Source: Bradyrhizobium paxllaeri (GTDB lineage: Bacteria > Pseudomonadota > Alphaproteobacteria > Rhizobiales > Xanthobacteraceae). From it: DNA of 64,000 nucleotides. Position numbers and translations under genes: made by a program. Below the pieces are notes generated by a model. The model was not told the origin of the DNA and made no database searches. It worked only from the letters and a program-made list of their open reading frames with translations. The stretch is from the NCBI RefSeq assembly GCF_001693515.2, contig NZ_CP042968.1, positions 4,278,001 to 4,342,000 on the forward strand, read 5' to 3'. Shown here one piece after another: positions 9,254-18,024 of the stretch (position 1 is its first letter; the number at the start of each line of letters is the position of its first letter).

Positions 9254-9367
9254 CGTCATTGCGAGCGAAGCGACTTGTCCGCCGTAGCTTTAGCGAAGGC
9301 GGAAGCAATTCATAGCGCCACACGCGGAGAGGTGGATTGCTTCGTCGCTTCGCTCCTCGCAATGACG
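9254..9367. repeat. REP-like palindromic intergenic repeat
   Basis: Left arm 9254-9274 and right arm 9344-9367 are inverted copies; the right arm has a 3-nt insertion. The core reads CGTCATTGCGAGCGAAGCGA. The same core forms the element at 13226-13304. The inner part (9277-9305), GTCCGCCGTAGCT...AGCGAAGGCGGAAG, recurs at 9822-9853. Confidence 0.8.
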
Positions 9368-9398
9368 ACTGAGAGAGTCATCATCGAGGGCCTGATCG

Positions 9399-9785
9399 AT
9401 GCTCGACCACGTCTCCATCACGGTATCCGATTTCGCCGCCGCCGAACGCTTCTACGACGCGATCATGGCAGCCCTCGACGTCGTCAAGGTCGGCCGCAGC
9501 GACCGCTGGCTCGGCTATGGCGAACGCGCCGACGCGCAGTATCCGGACCGCGTCTACATCGCCATCTACAAGGGCGCAGAACCGGACGAAGCCACCAGCC
9601 GCCACTGGTGCTTCAAGGCCAAATCGCGAGCCGAGGTCGACGCCTTCTGGCGCGCCGGCATCGCCGCCGGCGGCACCGACGACGGCCCACCGGGCCTCCG
9701 ACATTATCACGCCGCCTATTACGGCGCCTTCCTCCGCGACCCCGACGGCAACAAGGTCGAAGCGGTGTGCCATCGGGCTGAGTAG
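9399..9785 (+). CDS. VOC family protein (glyoxalase/dioxygenase fold)
   Basis: 128 residues. It begins MLDHVSITVSDFAAAERFYD and ends FLRDPDGNKVEAVCH, the paired beta-alpha-beta-beta-beta motifs of vicinal-oxygen-chelate proteins. Likely metal ligands are His4, His in the central WCFKAKS/HYHAAYYG region and Glu in the last strand. Members include glyoxalase I, ring-cleavage dioxygenases and fosfomycin or bleomycin resistance proteins. A single-domain protein like this is usually a dimer, and the substrate cannot be predicted. It stands alone between repeat elements. Confidence 0.85.
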   Translation: MLDHVSITVSDFAAAERFYDAIMAALDVVKVGRSDRWLGYGERADAQYPDRVYIAIYKGAEPDEATSRHWCFKAKSRAEVDAFWRAGIAAGGTDDGPPGLRHYHAAYYGAFLRDPDGNKVEAVCHRAE

Positions 9786-9821
9786 GGCACGCGGGGGACT
9801 CGTGGCCCGCATGAGCGGCTT

Positions 9822-9853
9822 GTCCGCCGTAGCTCAACGAGCGAAGGCGGAAG
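9822..9853. repeat. Partial copy of intergenic repeat core
   Basis: GTCCGCCGTAGCT, a short spacer and AGCGAAGGCGGAAG repeat the inner segment of the element at 9254-9367 (9277-9305). The outer palindromic arms are not present here, so this looks like a fragment or a related repeat type. Confidence 0.6.
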
Positions 9854-9922
9854 CGACATCCGGGGTCGGTCGTCCCGCATATCGCGGAGCTCACGCGGGT
9901 TACGTGCTGCCATCTGTCCCGG

Positions 9923-12226
9923 TCAGACAAACAGAAAATCGCTGGCGTGGATTTGGCTCAATGTCGTGTTCTTGATCTCGATGGTGTTGTTGGCATCAAC
10001 CGTGATCACGACGCTGGTGCCAACTTCGGCCATGTGCGATTGGAGCGCGCTGAAGTCGGCGAACACCGTCTTGTCGAACTGAATGATGTCCTGCACGCCG
10101 TCGGTGTTCTGGAAGTCGGCAATGGTGTCGTTGCCGAAGCCAGGGGCGAAGACGAACGTGTCATTGCCGGCCCCGCCAGCCAGATAATCGTTTCCGCCGC
10201 CGCCGGTCAGCCGGTCGTTGCCGCTGCCGCCATACAGGAACTCGCTGCCGGTGCCGCCCTGGAAGCTGTCATTGCCATCGTCTCCGGACATTTGGGTTGC
10301 CGCGGTCCCGCCCTTGAGCTGGTCGTCGCCGGCATTGCCGTGCATCGTATCGAGTCCGCCGCCACCGGATAGATAGTCGTTGCCGTCACCGCCATTCATG
10401 GCATTGGCTGCGCCGCTGCCATAGAGCTGGTCCTTGCCGGCGCCGCCGTCGAGCAGGGCGCCGGTGTCGCCGGTGTTGGCCTTGACGACGTCGTTGCCGT
10501 CGTCGCCATAGAGTTGGTCGGTGGCCGTAGTGATGCCGGCGCCGCTATTGATCGTGTCGTCATCAGCCCCACCGTGGATCGCATCCGCGCCGGGGCCGCC
10601 ATTGATGGTATCGTTACCTGCGCCGCCCTGGATCATGTCCGTCCCGGCACCGCCGCTGATCGCATCCTTGCCTGCACCTCCGTCGAGGTCGTCATCATCG
10701 GTCGACGCGCCGAAGAACAGGTCCTGGCGAGCCGTCATGTCATAGTGGATGGACTTGTTCTGATAGAGGTTCCAGGTTCCCGGCGAACTGGGATTGACGG
10801 CATCGGAGACGGCAAGGTGCTCGCCGTTGACGGTGATGTCCTTGATATAGAGGTTGCGGTCGCCGCCGGAACTGACCGCATCGTTGATGAAAGCAATATC
10901 GAGACTGCTGATCGTCGCCGGGTTGCGAAACTGGAAGGTGTAGGTCTGATATCCGGAGGGATCGGCCGCGGCGTGAAATTCCACGATATCGCCGATCTGC
11001 TGGCCGTTGATCAGCAGTTTCATCTCGGCCCCGACGCCGTCGATGACGGGGCTGTAGCCGGTTACGGTGACGATCGTCTCCGTGAGTTTGGGAATCACAT
11101 CGGGGCCGCCGACGATGGCGTCGTTGCCGGCGCCGCCCCTGATCACGTCGTTGCCGATATCGCCTGATAGCGTGTCATCGCCGCCGCCGACATCGATGAG
11201 ATCGGCCGATGGCGAGCCTGGGTTGGTGAGGGCCGGCGGCTGGTGCTGTCCGCCATACCACTCGGTGATCAGTTGCTCTGCCGGCTTGCCCATCGGCGAG
11301 TAGCCTGTCGGCGAATACAGGTTGTTGGCGTCCCAGTTCCAGATCTGAGCGCCCTTGAACCAGCTGCCGCCTTCGGAACCCCACACCTGAAAGAACGCGT
11401 CGAACGCGTCATACTGCTCCTGCAGGTCCTGCGTGGTGCCGCCCCAGCCGCCCGGACTGATGTTGGTGCCGTCGACGCTGCGGAAACCGGTTTCCGTGAA
11501 CAAGACCGGCTTGTCGTACTTGACGGCGAGCGAATGGAAGAAATCGACCGGCGACATGTGATCCATCACGGCCGCCCAGTAATTGTCCGTCGGCATCGAT
11601 TTCCACGCTGATATCATCTGATCGACCGAGGGATCGAGGCTCGTCGTCAGCGGTGGATAGGCATTGATGCCGATCTCGTCGACCTTGTCCCAGAAGCTGA
11701 CGTTGATGGCTTCGTCGGTCGCGGCGGAGTAGGTGATGGTGCCGTGGTATACCTCGCGCACGGAATCGATGATGTCGATCCAGTAGCTCCGGAACTGCGA
11801 TCCGGTGAGCTTGGCGAGTTCATTGCCGATCGAGAACGACTCGACGCCGGATTGCTCGGCGATGGTCGCGAAATGGACGATCGCAGCCTTGTATGAGGCG
11901 AAGAAGGCGGCGGGGTCGCTTGGCGCCAGCTTGCCCTGATTGGTTCCGTCGAGACCGGTGAGCATCGGCTTGAGCATGACGTCGAGGCCGAGCGCGTGGG
12001 CATTGGCAATCGCTGTTGCAATGTTGGCGTCGCTCTCGGTCTTGTCGGGATGGACGATGATGTCGTTCGACGTTCCCGTCTGCATGAAGATGCGGGGCGC
12101 CAACGAAATCGAATTGGCGTTTGTCGCTTCTATCGCCCGCATCGCGGACAAGGCAGCATTGGTGACAAAGGCGCCGTTATAGTTCGATAGAAAGCCGAAT
12201 CCCTGGACCGAAAATACGCCCGCCAT
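9923..12226 (-). CDS. RTX-type secreted glycoside hydrolase with carbohydrate-binding module
   Basis: 767 residues with no signal peptide. Residues 1-335 look like a TIM-barrel glycoside hydrolase resembling GH113-type mannanases: LDVMLKPMLTGLDG strand, acid/base candidate Glu136 in SIGNEL, nucleophile candidate Glu246 in VLFTETGFR. A short RTX block (about 347-376: GGGDDTLSGDIGNDVIRGG) is followed by a beta-sandwich module (about 380-505) resembling the calcium-dependent xylan-binding CBM60/CBM36 type. A long array of GGxGxDxux nonapeptide repeats then runs to about 700, and the tail ends in an RTX secretion-signal-like helix/strand. It is probably exported by a type I system to act on plant or exopolysaccharide glycans. 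No ABC/HlyD exporter genes are adjacent. Confidence 0.85.
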   Translation of the reverse strand: MAGVFSVQGFGFLSNYNGAFVTNAALSAMRAIEATNANSISLAPRIFMQTGTSNDIIVHPDKTESDANIATAIANAHALGLDVMLKPMLTGLDGTNQGKLAPSDPAAFFASYKAAIVHFATIAEQSGVESFSIGNELAKLTGSQFRSYWIDIIDSVREVYHGTITYSAATDEAINVSFWDKVDEIGINAYPPLTTSLDPSVDQMISAWKSMPTDNYWAAVMDHMSPVDFFHSLAVKYDKPVLFTETGFRSVDGTNISPGGWGGTTQDLQEQYDAFDAFFQVWGSEGGSWFKGAQIWNWDANNLYSPTGYSPMGKPAEQLITEWYGGQHQPPALTNPGSPSADLIDVGGGDDTLSGDIGNDVIRGGAGNDAIVGGPDVIPKLTETIVTVTGYSPVIDGVGAEMKLLINGQQIGDIVEFHAAADPSGYQTYTFQFRNPATISSLDIAFINDAVSSGGDRNLYIKDITVNGEHLAVSDAVNPSSPGTWNLYQNKSIHYDMTARQDLFFGASTDDDDLDGGAGKDAISGGAGTDMIQGGAGNDTINGGPGADAIHGGADDDTINSGAGITTATDQLYGDDGNDVVKANTGDTGALLDGGAGKDQLYGSGAANAMNGGDGNDYLSGGGGLDTMHGNAGDDQLKGGTAATQMSGDDGNDSFQGGTGSEFLYGGSGNDRLTGGGGNDYLAGGAGNDTFVFAPGFGNDTIADFQNTDGVQDIIQFDKTVFADFSALQSHMAEVGTSVVITVDANNTIEIKNTTLSQIHASDFLFV

Positions 12227-12589
12227 CGTGCAGCTCCTTTTCTTCTTCAGTTTCTATTTGCTGCCTGATGAGCCCATTGGTTCCGCAAACTCAGTAGTCT
12301 TGCGTGTTCCCGCGTTTTCAACGCGGCCCAGTTTCTGGGCACTCGACTCGCGCACGGCAAAGCAGCGCGCCACAGATACGCGCGCACCGTGGGTGTGTCG
12401 TGACAGGATTGAGTCGTTGTTGCGATTGTTGAAGGAACTGCCAGTGCGGCGGCTGGTTTGTTCGGCATGTCGCTCCGCTCATGCGGGTTACTCGGACTCC
12501 GGTGCGCTCAATTTGGGTTGATCCCTGGATCGCTACGGATGCCGCGCATTTGGACGCTGCGCCAATGCGCGATTTTCTCCTGCAACTTC

Positions 12590-13220
12590 AAGCTGATTTG
12601 CCCCGTCCAGTGGTGCGCGGAAAAATAAACCGCTTCGCGCAAGACCCAAATCACGCCTACAAATTGCGCCATCCCGTCCCGAGAAGAGGGGCGTTGGCCA
12701 TCGTCACGAACGTTGGGACGGGTTGCGGTGGACGCGGCAGCGTCGGGCGCGAGAGGTGTTCGCAGGGCGGCTATCCGTGAGTGAACACAACGCGCAGGAC
12801 GTACGGCGCTTTAACGCCTCCGTCGGAGCTTCGGCCGGCAAGCACTTGGCTGGTCGATGTCTTTGGCGAAGGAAGCTGCGTACGGCAAAACCGTGTGGTC
12901 CTGGCACCCGTGGCTGGTGTCAAGCCGGCGGAGGTTTTTCGAAGCCCGACCGGGTTTCGACGAACCGCCAATCTGCCGGCGACGGAGGCCAGAGGAATTC
13001 GGCTCCGGGGAGAACACGGCATAAGCCGTAAACCCACTGCGCAGGGAATGCCGGGCTGCTCCGGCTGTACCTGTATGCTCGTGTGCGCATTTCCTTAAGT
13101 GCATTTGCACACGGGACCGCGGGTGCGGCAAGCACCCGGCATTCCCTGCGCCCTCTCATCTTGACGAGGGCATCAGATGCAAACCTCGGGCGGATTACGT
13201 CGCGAGAGCGCGAAACTGTA
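12590..13220. repeat. Putative multicopy structured element of the Bradyrhizobium lineage
   Basis: This stretch lacks credible genes but contains motifs that I recall, from memory only, as recurring in many Bradyrhizobium/Rhodopseudomonas intergenic regions: GAGGGGCGTTGGCCATCGTC near 12684, ACGGCAAAACCGTGTGGTCC near 12886 and GTGGCTGGTGTCAAG near 12911. Near its 3' end there is a perfect 17-bp inverted repeat, GCGCAGGGAATGCCGGG (13039-13055) with 13135-13151. Its 79-nt loop contains a second hairpin (GTGTGC 13081-13086 / GCACAC 13107-13112) and an alternative stem (CGGGTGC 13120-13126 / GCACCCG 13132-13138). The edges are approximate and the function is unknown; a repeat, a structured RNA and a decayed mobile element are all possible. 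Confidence 0.5.
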
Positions 13221-13225
13221 TCCAC

Positions 13226-13304
13226 CGTCATTGCGAGCGCAGCGAAGCAATCCACTCTTTCTTTGCTCGGCGACATGGATTGCTTCGCTTCGCTCGCAAT
13301 GACG
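13226..13304. repeat. REP-like palindrome, 29-bp arms
   Basis: Arms 13226-13254 and 13276-13304 are inverted copies with a single mismatch over 29 bp, separated by 21 bp. The core CGTCATTGCGAGCG is shared with 9254-9367. It can form a very stable hairpin downstream of the minus-strand glycosylase gene. Confidence 0.85.
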
Positions 13305-13325
13305 AATGAAAGAGAAACGGCTTTG

Positions 13326-13973
13326 TCAAAACCGCTTGCTCAGAAACTTCGATCCCTTCAGCCCGTAGCGCCACGGCAGATCGACCGCTTTTGTGATGCC
13401 GATCCGCACGCCGGAAATGGTCTCCGCCTTGCCGACCCGCGCATGCAGCGCGAACGGCGGCGTGTCGAGCGGCAACTCATTATGCTTGATCGTGATGCCG
13501 AGCGCCTCGCACAGCTTGCCAGGCCCCGAGCACAGCGCGCGGGCCTCCTGCAGGCCGCGGCGGCGGCGCATCGCAGGCAGGCCATGCGTCGGCTCAAGCG
13601 CGCGGATCAGGACGGCGCTGGCCGAGCCTTCCGCCTCGCAGACGAAGTTCACGCACCAGTGGATGCCGTAGGAACGGTAGACATAGGCAAAGCCTGGCGG
13701 GCCGAACATCACCCGGTTGCGCGGCGTCGGTCCGTTGAAGGAATGCGCGGCCGGGTCGGTGTGATGATAGGCCTCGACCTCGGTGATGATGCCTCCGACG
13801 CCGCCAACCAGAAGTGTGGCGCCGATCAGGTCCGGCGCCACCTCGTGGACGCTGCGGCCGAAGAACGAGCGTTTCAGCGGCTTGCCGAGTCGGGGGGCGG
13901 CGCCGTCGGCCGGCTTCGGGCTTTGAGCCATTTTCAGGTGAGAATCGTTCGCGGAAGGGGTGAAATTCGTCAT
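13326..13973 (-). CDS. DNA-3-methyladenine glycosylase (AAG/MPG family)
   Basis: 215 residues; an internal ATG at residue 15 is an alternative start, because the first ~30 residues are not conserved family sequence. The core is clear: [20 protein letters not shown], catalytic Glu in [47 protein letters not shown] and [13 protein letters not shown]. This monofunctional glycosylase removes alkylated and deaminated purines (3-methyladenine, hypoxanthine) for base-excision repair. It is divergent from lipA and apparently transcribed alone. Confidence 0.93.
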   Translation of the reverse strand: MTNFTPSANDSHLKMAQSPKPADGAAPRLGKPLKRSFFGRSVHEVAPDLIGATLLVGGVGGIITEVEAYHHTDPAAHSFNGPTPRNRVMFGPPGFAYVYRSYGIHWCVNFVCEAEGSASAVLIRALEPTHGLPAMRRRRGLQEARALCSGPGKLCEALGITIKHNELPLDTPPFALHARVGKAETISGVRIGITKAVDLPWRYGLKGSKFLSKRF

Positions 13974-14065
13974 TATCTTGCACGATCTGCCAGGTTTCGC
14001 GAGTGGCGGTTGCAGGCGCCCGCGACACGGATTAGCTAGGTATTCTCGTCATTTCTGGACTTAAC

Positions 14066-15025
14066 ATGGTCGTCCTCGTCGATACCGTCTCCACCAACCA
14101 GGTGCGCCCGCGTCACCCCGAAAAGGTGAACCGGCCGGATGCGCTGTCGCCGCCGAAGCCGGACTGGATCCGGGTGCGGGCGCCGAACACCCGCGGCTAT
14201 GCCGATACAAGGAAGATCGTCAAGGAGAACGGCCTCGTCACGGTGTGCGAGGAGGCCGGCTGCCCGAATATCGGCGAGTGCTGGGACAAGAAGCACGCCA
14301 CCTTCATGATCATGGGGGACACCTGCACGCGGGCGTGCGCGTTCTGCAACGTCAAGACCGGCATGCCCAGCGCGCTCGACGCCAATGAGCCGGAACATGT
14401 GGCGGAAGCGACCTTCAAGCTCGGCCTGACCCATGTGGTCGTGACATCGGTCGATCGCGACGATCTCGGCGATGGCGGCGCCGAGCATTTTGCGCAGACC
14501 ATTCGCGCCATTCGCGCGCGCTGCCCGACCACGACGATCGAAATCCTCACGCCAGATTTCCTCCGCAAGGAGGGCGCGCTCGAAGTGGTCGCGGCGGCAA
14601 AGCCCGACGTGTTCAACCACAATCTGGAAACCGTGCCGGCGCGTTATCTCACCGTTCGGCCGGGTGCGCGCTACTTCCATTCGATCCGGCTGTTGCAGCG
14701 GGTCAAGGAGATCGACCCGACCATCTTCACCAAGTCAGGCATCATGGTCGGCCTTGGCGAGGAGCGCCACGAGGTGCTGCAGGTGATGGACGATCTGCGC
14801 TCGGCGGATGTCGATTTTCTCACCATCGGGCAGTATCTGCAGCCGACGCGCAAGCATCACGCTGTCATGCGCTACGTCACGCCGGATGAATTCGCGGGCT
14901 ACGAGAAGGTCGCCTACACCAAGGGGTTTCTGATGGTGTCGGCGAGCCCGCTGACCCGTTCGTCGCACCATGCCGGCGAGGATTTTGCCAAGTTGCAGGC
15001 GGCGCGCATCGCGCGGGGCCGCTAG
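14066..15025 (+). CDS. lipA: Lipoyl synthase
   Basis: 319 residues. A radical-SAM enzyme that inserts two sulfurs into octanoyl groups on E2 and H proteins. It has both [4Fe-4S] cluster motifs: the auxiliary cluster cysteines in [12 protein letters not shown] and the SAM cluster CTRACAFC. Other family blocks are [41 protein letters not shown] and the C-terminal SSHHAGEDF with the serine that ligates the auxiliary cluster. It begins a three-gene run with the kinase and START-domain genes that follow (15-bp gap, then 1-bp overlap). Confidence 0.97.
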   Translation: MVVLVDTVSTNQVRPRHPEKVNRPDALSPPKPDWIRVRAPNTRGYADTRKIVKENGLVTVCEEAGCPNIGECWDKKHATFMIMGDTCTRACAFCNVKTGMPSALDANEPEHVAEATFKLGLTHVVVTSVDRDDLGDGGAEHFAQTIRAIRARCPTTTIEILTPDFLRKEGALEVVAAAKPDVFNHNLETVPARYLTVRPGARYFHSIRLLQRVKEIDPTIFTKSGIMVGLGEERHEVLQVMDDLRSADVDFLTIGQYLQPTRKHHAVMRYVTPDEFAGYEKVAYTKGFLMVSASPLTRSSHHAGEDFAKLQAARIARGR

Positions 15026-15040
15026 CCTCGGATTGAACCA

Positions 15041-15580
15041 ATGCAACGTGTTCTCGTGATGGGATCGTCGGGGTCCGGCAAATCGACATTTGCGCGGCGG
15101 CTGTCGGATATGACCGGCATTCCCTTCGTCTCGCTGGACGCGCTGTACTGGAAACCCGGCTGGGTCGCCTCAGATAATGCGGAGTTCGGGCAGCGCGTGG
15201 TAGAGGTCATGCGTAAGCCGCAATGGGTCATCGACGACAATTACACCAGCAGCGGCGCGGGCGAACTGCGCCGCGAGATCAGCGACACCGTGATCTGGTT
15301 CGACCTGCCGCGCCGGAGCTGCATGCTCGGCATCATGCGGCGGATCGCCGGCAGTTATGGCCAAGTCCGCCCGGAGATGGCTGAAGGCTGCCCCGAGAGG
15401 ATCGACTTCGAGTTCTTCCGTTACGTCTGGACCTATCGCCGGCAACAGCGGCCGAAGCTTCTCGACTATTTTCAAGGTTTGCGCGCCGATCAATCGCTCG
15501 TCTGCTTCACCGACCGGATGCAGGCGGACGACTATCTGAACCAGATTGCGCTCAAGCGCAGTCAAACGAGTATTCACTGA
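15041..15580 (+). CDS. P-loop NTPase, adenylate-kinase-like (FlaR/topology modulation type)
   Basis: 179 residues. Walker A is GSSGSGKST near the N-terminus, followed by the SLDALYWKPGW segment and a lid-like RRKLxxxR-type region (VWTYRRQQRPKLLDYF). These match the small AAA/adenylate-kinase-like family annotated as DNA topology modulation protein FlaR. It probably phosphorylates a small molecule or nucleotide, but no substrate has been established for the family. The stop overlaps the next ATG by one base (TGATG), suggesting translational coupling in the lipA operon. Confidence 0.8.
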   Translation: MQRVLVMGSSGSGKSTFARRLSDMTGIPFVSLDALYWKPGWVASDNAEFGQRVVEVMRKPQWVIDDNYTSSGAGELRREISDTVIWFDLPRRSCMLGIMRRIAGSYGQVRPEMAEGCPERIDFEFFRYVWTYRRQQRPKLLDYFQGLRADQSLVCFTDRMQADDYLNQIALKRSQTSIH

Positions 15581-16056
15581 TGCCGCGCTTCTCCAGCAAG
15601 CGCCGGGTTCATCACACCGCGACGCAGATGTTCGACCTGGTCGCCGATGTCGAGCGCTATCCGGAATTCGTGCCGCTGTGCCAGTCGCTGCGGATCCGTC
15701 AGCGCACGGCGAGGCCGGACGGCACTGAAATCGTGGTGGCCGACATGACCGTGTCGTTCAAGCTGGTGCGGGAATCCTTCACCAGCCGGGTGACGCTGGA
15801 CCGGGCGAACCTGAAGATCATGGTCGAATACCTGAAGGGCCCGTTCAGCAATCTGGAAAACCGCTGGACGTTCGAGCCGAGATCGGAAACCGACTGCGAT
15901 GTCGGATTCTTCCTGTCCTACGAATTCAAAAGCCGGATGCTGGCGATGCTGATGGGAACGATGTTCGACGCCGCGTTCCAGCGCTTTGCCGCCGCGTTCG
16001 AGAAGCGCGCGGATGCGGTTTACGGCAAGGCGGGGGCGGGGCCTGCTACCGGCTAA
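15580..16056 (+). CDS. COQ10/RatA-like START-domain protein
   Basis: 158 residues. The sequence HHTATQMFDLVADVERYPEFVPLCQ, followed by VADMTVSFKLVRESFTSRV and GPFSNLENRWTF, is the polyketide-cyclase/START fold of the COQ10 and RatA family. In mitochondria COQ10 binds ubiquinone and helps respiratory electron transfer; the alphaproteobacterial homologue is taken to be a quinone-binding chaperone. The E. coli homologue RatA has been described as a toxin, a label often carried over without support. The 3' end overlaps the convergent regulator gene by 4 bp. Confidence 0.85.
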   Translation: MPRFSSKRRVHHTATQMFDLVADVERYPEFVPLCQSLRIRQRTARPDGTEIVVADMTVSFKLVRESFTSRVTLDRANLKIMVEYLKGPFSNLENRWTFEPRSETDCDVGFFLSYEFKSRMLAMLMGTMFDAAFQRFAAAFEKRADAVYGKAGAGPATG

Positions 16057-16793
16057 ACATCCGCAAGGTCGGCGCGATCGGCCAGGCGGCGCGCGGCGTT
16101 ATCGTAATGCTTGCGAGCCTTGTCCCGCGCCGCGGTGGGATCGCCGCGCTTGATCGCCTCGACCAGGCGGGCCTGCTCCTCGATCGCAACGGTAGCGAGC
16201 TCGGTGGCCTTGGTGTTTTTGACCGCGACCGATCGCAGCTTCTCGGCGATCTGGCCGTCGATCATCATGATGAAGTTGAGGGCGTGCTCATTGTCCGCCA
16301 CCTTGGCGATGGTGTGGATCAGCTGGCGCTCGGCCTCGAAATGGCGCTCGGCGCCGCGCTCGCGGTCGCTGATCGCCTCGCGCATCTGCTTGAGGATGGC
16401 CTCCATGCGGACAACGTCCCGGTTGGAGCGCGCGACCGCCGCGTCCGCCGCGACCTCGATGACGACGCCGTTGCGCAGGCGCAGCAGCTTCAACAGCTCC
16501 TTGCGCTTCTGGAAACACTCAGGGCTGATCCGAAACGCCGTCCGCTCCTGCGGCTGGGCGATGAAGGCCCCGACGCCGACGCGGCTCTGGACGACGCCGT
16601 CATACTTGAGCTGCGAGATCGCTTCGCGGACCACGGTGCGCGCAACCCCGAACTCGTTCGCCAGCGCCTGTTCGGACGGCAAGCGGTCGCCTGGCCGAAG
16701 CTCGCCCGCGTGCAGGGCGCCGGTCAGGCTGGCGACGATCTCCTCCGGTAATGAAGGACTCCGTTCAAGCGATTTTACTTTCAAATTGATCAT
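16053..16793 (-). CDS. FadR-subfamily GntR transcriptional regulator
   Basis: 246 residues from ATG 16793; a longer frame to 16871 is possible. The N-terminal winged helix is clear (PGDRLPSEQALANEFGVAR, then REAISQLKYDGVVQSRVG), followed by an all-helical FCD ligand domain (HFEAERQLIHTIAKVADN, with metal/ligand His residues). Regulators of this type repress catabolic operons and respond to small acids. It is divergent from the dehydrogenase and ThDP-enzyme genes, which are its likely targets. A TGTCAGACA palindrome at 16885-16893 lies in the shared promoter region. Confidence 0.9.
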   Translation of the reverse strand: MINLKVKSLERSPSLPEEIVASLTGALHAGELRPGDRLPSEQALANEFGVARTVVREAISQLKYDGVVQSRVGVGAFIAQPQERTAFRISPECFQKRKELLKLLRLRNGVVIEVAADAAVARSNRDVVRMEAILKQMREAISDRERGAERHFEAERQLIHTIAKVADNEHALNFIMMIDGQIAEKLRSVAVKNTKATELATVAIEEQARLVEAIKRGDPTAARDKARKHYDNAARRLADRADLADV

Positions 16794-16884
16794 CCTGCCC
16801 TGATGACGTTGATCCGAACAGTATGGGACACGCCAGCCCGAAGGGATATCGAAATCGAACAATCGGGGCAAAGAACTATCAGGT

Positions 16885-16893
16885 TGTCAGACA
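16885..16893. promoter_or_regulatory. Candidate FadR/GntR operator (TGTCAGACA)
   Basis: A 9-bp palindrome, TGTC-A-GACA, preceded by T, lies between the divergent regulator (start 16793) and dehydrogenase (start 17006). FadR-type regulators often bind TTGTCnGACAA-like sites. It is the only such site I see here. Confidence 0.4.
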
Positions 16894-17005
16894 GCTCGCC
16901 GACATGGTAGCCCGATGAAAAAAGCTAGCGGTGCGCGGTGATGCGCCCACACGCCAATGCAAAAAAAATTTCAAAAGAGCGCCAAAATTACAGGGAAGGC
17001 CGGAG

Positions 17006-17923
17006 ATGACATTCGAACGCGTTGGCTTTATCGGCCTCGGTGGAATGGGACGAGGTTTGGTGAAGAACCTCGTCGCCAAGGGCGTGGCCGTGACCGCCTA
17101 CGATCTCAACCCGGCTGCTGTTGCCGTTGCCCAATCGTTCGGCGCGACCGCCGCCAGCGGTGTTCAGCAAATCCGCGACAATTGCCGCATCGTCATGATT
17201 TGCGTCAATGAAGCTGAGGACGTCGAGGCGCTGATGATGTGTCGCGACGGGCTGCTCGCCGGTTCCACGCCCGGCTTCATCATCGTCGATCACACCACCG
17301 GCAGCCCGCAGATGGTTGCGAAGCTCGATCGGATGGTGCGTGCGGCCGGCGGGCGTTACGCCGAAGCGCCGATGACGCGGACGCCGAAACATGCTGACGC
17401 CGGCAAGGTCAACGTGCTGTTCGGCGGCGAGCGCGACCTGCTCGACGACCTCAGGCCCTATTTCGAGCTCTATGCCGAAAACGTCTTCCACATCGGCCCC
17501 TTGGGGCACGCCATCCGCCTCAAACTCATTCACAACTATATCGCTTTCGCGAACGTGGCGACGTGGTGCGAGGGCTTTGCTCTTGCCGCAAAGGAGGGGC
17601 TCGATCTGTCGCAAGTGATCGGCATTATCTCGGCCGCCGGCGGCAAGAGCGGCATGCTCGATCTTTATGGCCAGGCAACGCTCGAAGGCGACTTCACCCC
17701 GCTGATGTCGCTGGCGAACGCGCGCAAGGATGTCCGCTACTACGCGCGCTGGCTGGAGGAGGCGGGCCTGCCCGGGTTCATGGCTGAGGCCGTGCATCAG
17801 ACCTACCGGCAGGCGGCGCTGTTGGGGCACGACGGCGAGTCCTGCACTGCCGTCATCAAGGCGTATGAAGCCGTGACCGGCGTTGAGGCGCGGGTAGGGC
17901 CGAAAGACCAGCAAGGAACATGA
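17006..17923 (+). CDS. NAD(P)-dependent beta-hydroxyacid dehydrogenase (3-hydroxyisobutyrate/tartronate semialdehyde reductase family)
   Basis: 305 residues from ATG 17006, with CCGGAG just upstream. The N-terminal Rossmann motif is VGFIGLGGMGRGLVKNL. It is followed by IVDHTTGSPQMV (substrate loop), AEAPMTRTPKHADAGKVNVL, and a helical C-terminal domain with the catalytic lysine in IRLKLIHNYIAFAN. Family members oxidise 3-hydroxyisobutyrate, D-glycerate, 6-phosphogluconate or similar acids. The downstream ThDP-enzyme gene starts 101 bp later on the same strand, so they probably act in one pathway, perhaps on a tartronate- or hydroxy-acid semialdehyde. The substrate is not resolved. Confidence 0.9.
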   Translation: MTFERVGFIGLGGMGRGLVKNLVAKGVAVTAYDLNPAAVAVAQSFGATAASGVQQIRDNCRIVMICVNEAEDVEALMMCRDGLLAGSTPGFIIVDHTTGSPQMVAKLDRMVRAAGGRYAEAPMTRTPKHADAGKVNVLFGGERDLLDDLRPYFELYAENVFHIGPLGHAIRLKLIHNYIAFANVATWCEGFALAAKEGLDLSQVIGIISAAGGKSGMLDLYGQATLEGDFTPLMSLANARKDVRYYARWLEEAGLPGFMAEAVHQTYRQAALLGHDGESCTAVIKAYEAVTGVEARVGPKDQQGT

Positions 17924-18024
17924 CCCGCGGCATATCAGATCTTGCAGGAAACCGGTTGCTGGTGCCGACGCCATTCTTTAAGCCGGGTCCAAATCCGTAA
18001 ATCCCGCAACGGAAGGGCGAACTG

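Larger units (their letters stand above)
12227..13325. other. 1.1 kb region without protein-coding genes
   Basis: 12227-12590 is the upstream region of the RTX hydrolase gene. About 12590-13220 holds a repeat-like element described separately, and 13226-13304 is a REP-like palindrome. Open frames in all six directions are short, lack ribosome-binding sites and show no family motifs. Confidence 0.6.

Noticed and set aside
10150..10720. CRISPR-like regular DNA repeats
   Set aside because: The periodicity is about 27 bp and reflects the nonapeptide RTX repeats (GGxGxDxux) of the hydrolase; there are no unique spacers or conserved repeat units.
12781..13098. Possible short protein genes in both directions within the 12.6-13.2 kb element
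   Set aside because: They overlap on opposite strands, lack ribosome-binding sites and protein-like composition, and such frames in this repeat are, as I recall, often mis-annotated as hypothetical proteins.
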